Assembly (NCBI GenBank): GCA_023251275.1
Contig: JAHEZC010000061.1
Coordinates: forward strand, 1-9,290
DNA length: 9,290 nucleotides
Source: Parafilimonas sp.
GTDB lineage: Bacteria > Bacteroidota > Bacteroidia > Chitinophagales > Chitinophagaceae
Direction of reading: 5' to 3'
Shown here: positions 6,375 to 9,290 of the stretch, piece after piece
Position numbering within the stretch: position 1 is the first letter of the stretch
How the letters are laid out: every line of letters starts with the position of its first letter
Program-made: the position numbers and the translations under genes
Notes under the pieces: generated by a model
What the model was told of the DNA's origin: nothing
Seen by the model: only the letters and a program-made list of their open reading frames with translations
Database searches by the model: none

Positions 6375-9290
6375 TCATCTGATTAATGTAACATTACCTT
6401 TCTGAAATAATTTTACTCCGCTGTCGCAAATGACTTCGATCACATAAACATATACATCCGGCTGTTGAGATCTTCCGAGATAAGTACCATTCCAACCATA
6501 GGCAGCATTGTTTGGCTGTAAATCAGTTTTTTCAAAGACAAGTTGTCCCCAACGGTTGAAAATGCGAAGAGACTTAATTGAAAATAACCCTTTTCCCCTT
6601 ACATAAAAAACATCATTCATCCCATCTCCATTTGGCGAAAATGTATTTGGGATAAACATGTTCTCGTTTTTACAAAGCACCTGGATGGTAATTCTATCAG
6701 AAACACTGCATCCGGTACTGTTAAATGCTTCTGCCGTATAGGTTATGTTGTTAAGTGGTTTAGCATAAGGTTGAGGGCAATTAAAGCATGACAAACCATC
6801 CTGCGGCGACCATTGCCAACTAATGACATCAAGTGAATTTGTAGTTGCAATCTGGTAACCTGAACCCGAAAATATTTGCGCAACACTATCAGTAATGTCG
6901 AATGTTGGATAGGGAGTTACCTCAACTGTAACATTTACGGAATTTGAAAAACAACCCAATGAATCTGAACCGACAGCACTATATATGGTGGTGCTGGATG
7001 GTTTGGCAACCGGATTGGAAATATTCGGGTTATTTAAGCCTGTTGACGGTTGCCAGTTATAGACCTGTGTACCTGAAGCACTAAGTTGCACTGAGTCCCC
7101 AATGCAAATTGCGGCTGGGTTGCTGGCTGAAATTTGTGAAGGTTGTATTACCTGTACAGAAACGGTGTCGGTGGCTTCGCATCCATAAGAGTTGCCTGTC
7201 ACAAGGTATGTGGTAGAGGTTTGCGGTCGTACATCCGGTTCTCTGCAGGCAACGCAACTTATGGATGGGTCGAAATCCCATACATAGTGATTTGCACCAG
7301 AAGCCTGGAGGGTTGCAGATTGACCGAGACATAAAGTAACGCCGGTTCCCGCATCAACACTAGGTATAGGAAGCACTGCGACGGTTTGCATTGAAGTATC
7401 CTTACAACCAAATTGACTGACTGCATTTACACCCACTTTATAGGTGCCTGCTTTTTCGTAAGAATATACCGGATACTGGAGTGTTGAGGTTTCCCCATTT
7501 CCAAAATTCCATAACCACTGAAGATTACCCGCTCTGTCTGCGCTGTTTGTGACCGCAAAATTTACAGTCGAAGCCTGGCATACAGAATCATTAGCTGCTA
7601 AGGAAAGCACGGGTGATACATTTACCTGTGCAGGAACCGTTACTGTATATACATTTTCGCAGCCGTTTTCTGTTGTGGTACTCAGTGAAACTTTATAGTT
7701 ACCGGAAAGTTTATAATAATGCAATGGATTATTAATTGAGTCTAAAATGGTACCGTCGCCTAAATTCCATGAGAAGGCAGCTAATTTATCAAATGCAGTA
7801 ACAATAGAATCTGAAAAGATAGCAAGTGATGAATCACAAGCCGGCAGAACCGATGCTTCAAATTTCGCAAGTGCACCTGACACTCTTATGGTATCAGGGT
7901 TTTCAATAGGAATACGGCATCCTCCGCTATCAATGATAATTAATTTTGGAATAAAAACGCCTGGCTCATTATAAGTGTATGTGATTGACGGATCAAGAGA
8001 TGTTTGCGTTATTCCATTTCCATAATCCCATACAAAAGTACTTTTACTTGTAGTCGTTGCAGTTGCATTAAATGAGACGGCTAAAGGTAAACAGCTTTCA
8101 AAAGGATGATATTGCATAGTTCCAGTTGGAGCATTAATGAAAATTGGTTTCGAAGAAGTATCATAACATTCTCCATAACCTTTCACAATAAGGGTAAGTA
8201 AAAAATTGCCGTTAGTTGTATAAGTATGCAAAGGATCATTATAGGAAGAGCTGTTGCCATCTCCAAAATCCCATAAGGAAGAAGTAAAATTTTGGGAACT
8301 GTTTTGAGGCTGAATAACCAGAGGCGGGCATAGTGTTAAGCTATCATCCAAGATAAAGGCTGCTTCTGGATTTGAAATGGTGATTGGGTCGGCTTTGGAA
8401 ATAGTATCTGCACAGCCGTATTTGTCAGTTACTGTTAATGTAACTACATAATTTCCGGGTCCCGGGAAAAAATGCGAGGGCATAGAGTCTGTTACACTTG
8501 ATCCATCTCCAAAATCCCAATAATAATTTAGCGAATCGCCTATTGATGAATCAAGAAAGTTAACCGGGCTTAGATCACAACTGACTGGATTAGCTACACC
8601 AAAATCTGCTTTGGGGTCACCGATAGTGATGGCGGCTATATGGAGAATAGTATCACTGCAGCCGCTATTATCTAATAAGGCAAGTTTAACATCAAAAGTT
8701 CCGCCCCTTGTATAAGTATGAGTAAAAGCAGGGCGACCAAAAGTTTGAACCGTGCCATCCCCAAAATCCCAGGTCCAGTTTGTGAGAGAATGACCAATAT
8801 CCGTAAAAGATTGATCGGAGAATTCTACCAGACTATTTACACAGGCATCAGGATTATTGATGAACACAGCACTGGGACCATTAATTTGTATATTGACTGG
8901 CTTGGAGATTGTATCGTTACATCCCAAATTGTTTGTGACAATCAACAGTGGTGTATAAGTGCCTGCCTGCAGGTATCGGTGTATAATGACTGAATCAGCA
9001 AGAGTAGAATCAACAGAAGTGCTATTGTCTCCAAAATCCCAATAAAGTGATCGTATCTTGGTTGAATCAAAATTAGATGCAGTGAACCTTATGGAATCGT
9101 TTTTGCAAAAGCCAGGATTCAAAGAAACATAGTCAAACAAAGGGCTTTCATTAACTATGAGCACAGGCATCATGGTAGTATCTGCACAGGAACCATTTGT
9201 AACTATCAGGGTTACATTAAATTCTCCCGTTGCCCGAAAAGTATGTGAGGGATTTTGTGCAGTCGAAGTAACGCCGTCGCCAAAATTCCA
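6375..9290 (-). CDS. Large SprB-like surface adhesin: PKD repeats, Ig-like repeats, T9SS type B sorting domain (5' end beyond right edge)
   Basis: The frame is open from the right edge to the TAA at 6375, giving 971 residues; the true start is outside. Residue 1 of the visible part is already the Trp of a PKD core (WNFGDG). Seven further PKD repeats follow with cores WDFGDN, WDFGDG (three times), WDYGNG, WNLGDG and WNFGNG, 81-90 residues apart (Trp codons at 9290, 9041, 8771, 8519, 8273, 8030, 7769 and 7511). Three Ig-like repeats of about 75 residues come next (6675-7358). The C-terminus (6378-6674) is the gliding-motility/type B sorting domain: IPNTFSPNGDGMNDVF, LRIFNRWGQLVFE, YGWNGTY, DVYVYVIE. 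The protein should be secreted by the T9SS and displayed on the cell surface as a long flexible adhesin, possibly for gliding or attachment. The downstream PorP/SprF gene is its probable partner. Each full repeat carries a conserved Cys pair. Confidence 0.93.
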   Translation of the reverse strand, partial: WNFGDGVTSTAQNPSHTFRATGEFNVTLIVTNGSCADTTMMPVLIVNESPLFDYVSLNPGFCKNDSIRFTASNFDSTKIRSLYWDFGDNSTSVDSTLADSVIIHRYLQAGTYTPLLIVTNNLGCNDTISKPVNIQINGPSAVFINNPDACVNSLVEFSDQSFTDIGHSLTNWTWDFGDGTVQTFGRPAFTHTYTRGGTFDVKLALLDNSGCSDTILHIAAITIGDPKADFGVANPVSCDLSPVNFLDSSIGDSLNYYWDFGDGSSVTDSMPSHFFPGPGNYVVTLTVTDKYGCADTISKADPITISNPEAAFILDDSLTLCPPLVIQPQNSSQNFTSSLWDFGDGNSSSYNDPLHTYTTNGNFLLTLIVKGYGECYDTSSKPIFINAPTGTMQYHPFESCLPLAVSFNATATTTSKSTFVWDYGNGITQTSLDPSITYTYNEPGVFIPKLIIIDSGGCRIPIENPDTIRVSGALAKFEASVLPACDSSLAIFSDSIVTAFDKLAAFSWNLGDGTILDSINNPLHYYKLSGNYKVSLSTTTENGCENVYTVTVPAQVNVSPVLSLAANDSVCQASTVNFAVTNSADRAGNLQWLWNFGNGETSTLQYPVYSYEKAGTYKVGVNAVSQFGCKDTSMQTVAVLPIPSVDAGTGVTLCLGQSATLQASGANHYVWDFDPSISCVACREPDVRPQTSTTYLVTGNSYGCEATDTVSVQVIQPSQISASNPAAICIGDSVQLSASGTQVYNWQPSTGLNNPNISNPVAKPSSTTIYSAVGSDSLGCFSNSVNVTVEVTPYPTFDITDSVAQIFSGSGYQIATTNSLDVISWQWSPQDGLSCFNCPQPYAKPLNNITYTAEAFNSTGCSVSDRITIQVLCKNENMFIPNTFSPNGDGMNDVFYVRGKGLFSIKSLRIFNRWGQLVFEKTDLQPNNAAYGWNGTYLGRSQQPDVYVYVIEVICDSGVKLFQKGNVTLIR
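6675..7358 (-). repeat. Three Ig-like repeats between the PKD array and the sorting domain
   Basis: The units are 74, 78 and 76 residues long. Each has the pattern hydrophobic strand, W-x-P or W-x-F core, a loop, then a P-x-(S/N)-x-T-x-Y strand and a closing GC (for example KPSSTTIYSAVG in the second). The first and third have a CxxC in the loop (SCVACRE and SCFNCPQ); the second has NNPNISNP in its place. Confidence 0.7.
7359..9290 (-). repeat. PKD repeat array (one partial and seven full copies visible)
   Basis: The coding repeats are 243-270 bp long, always a multiple of three. At the DNA level the most conserved part on the plus strand is CCAAAATCCCA or close variants, which encodes the WDFGDG core. 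Copies are well diverged elsewhere, so this is an old array and not a recent tandem amplification. It continues past the right edge. Confidence 0.85.

Noticed and set aside
6778..7256. CxxC motifs in the adhesin as possible haem or metal sites
   Set aside because: They are not followed by His (CVACR, CFNCP) and sit at the equivalent loop of Ig-like repeats, so a structural role is more likely.
7747..7974. Plus-strand open frame inside the adhesin gene (also similar ones near 7143-7334 and 8718-8993)
   Set aside because: These are antisense shadows of the PKD/Ig repeat coding sequence with no independent support.
7509..9290. Regularly spaced recurring CCAAAATCCCA could look like an array of short repeats
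   Set aside because: Spacing is 243-270 bp and always a multiple of three, and each copy encodes the WDFGDG core. It is a protein-domain repeat, not CRISPR or an intergenic repeat.

Overview
The window looks like chromosomal DNA from a member of the Bacteroidota, probably the Chitinophagales/Sphingobacteriales side. The reasons are a PorP/SprF protein paired with a PKD-repeat protein that ends in a type IX secretion (T9SS) type B sorting domain, a second protein with a type A sorting domain, AT-leaning intergenic DNA, TAnnTTTG-type promoter candidates, and the virtual absence of strong Shine-Dalgarno sites. Genus-level assignment is not possible from the sequence alone.

Left part (1-1971): two minus-strand genes, a rhomboid intramembrane protease cut by the left edge and rlmH (23S rRNA pseudouridine methyltransferase), probably co-transcribed in the order rlmH then rhomboid. 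They are divergent from trxB (thioredoxin reductase) on the plus strand; the 265-bp spacer holds a promoter candidate and a hairpin just before the trxB start. Middle part (2077-4711): two independent plus-strand genes for exported proteins, a GH5-like (clan GH-A) glycoside hydrolase and a diheme c-type cytochrome. The cytochrome has its own upstream region with a promoter-like element overlapping a perfect 14-bp palindrome.

Right part (4770-9290): a minus-strand, T9SS-centred run. Read in the direction of transcription it holds (i) the C-terminal 971 residues of a large SprB-like adhesin (at least eight PKD repeats, three Ig-like repeats, type B sorting domain), whose 5' end lies beyond the right edge; (ii) a PorP/SprF outer-membrane partner 84 bp downstream; (iii) a tiny protein of only a signal peptide, a short linker and a type A sorting domain, 117 bp further on and with a convincing promoter of its own. 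The first two form the familiar type B substrate/partner pair, expected to place a long adhesin on the cell surface (gliding, adhesion or matrix). The role of the tiny sorting-domain protein is unknown and is the most curious item here.

I see no tRNA, rRNA, CRISPR array, insertion sequence or phage gene. No intergenic stretch is longer than 300 bases. I found no clearly new multi-gene system; the most noteworthy items are the sorting-domain-only protein, the cysteine ladder in the adhesin, the palindromic control region before the cytochrome and the altered NADPH motif in TrxB.
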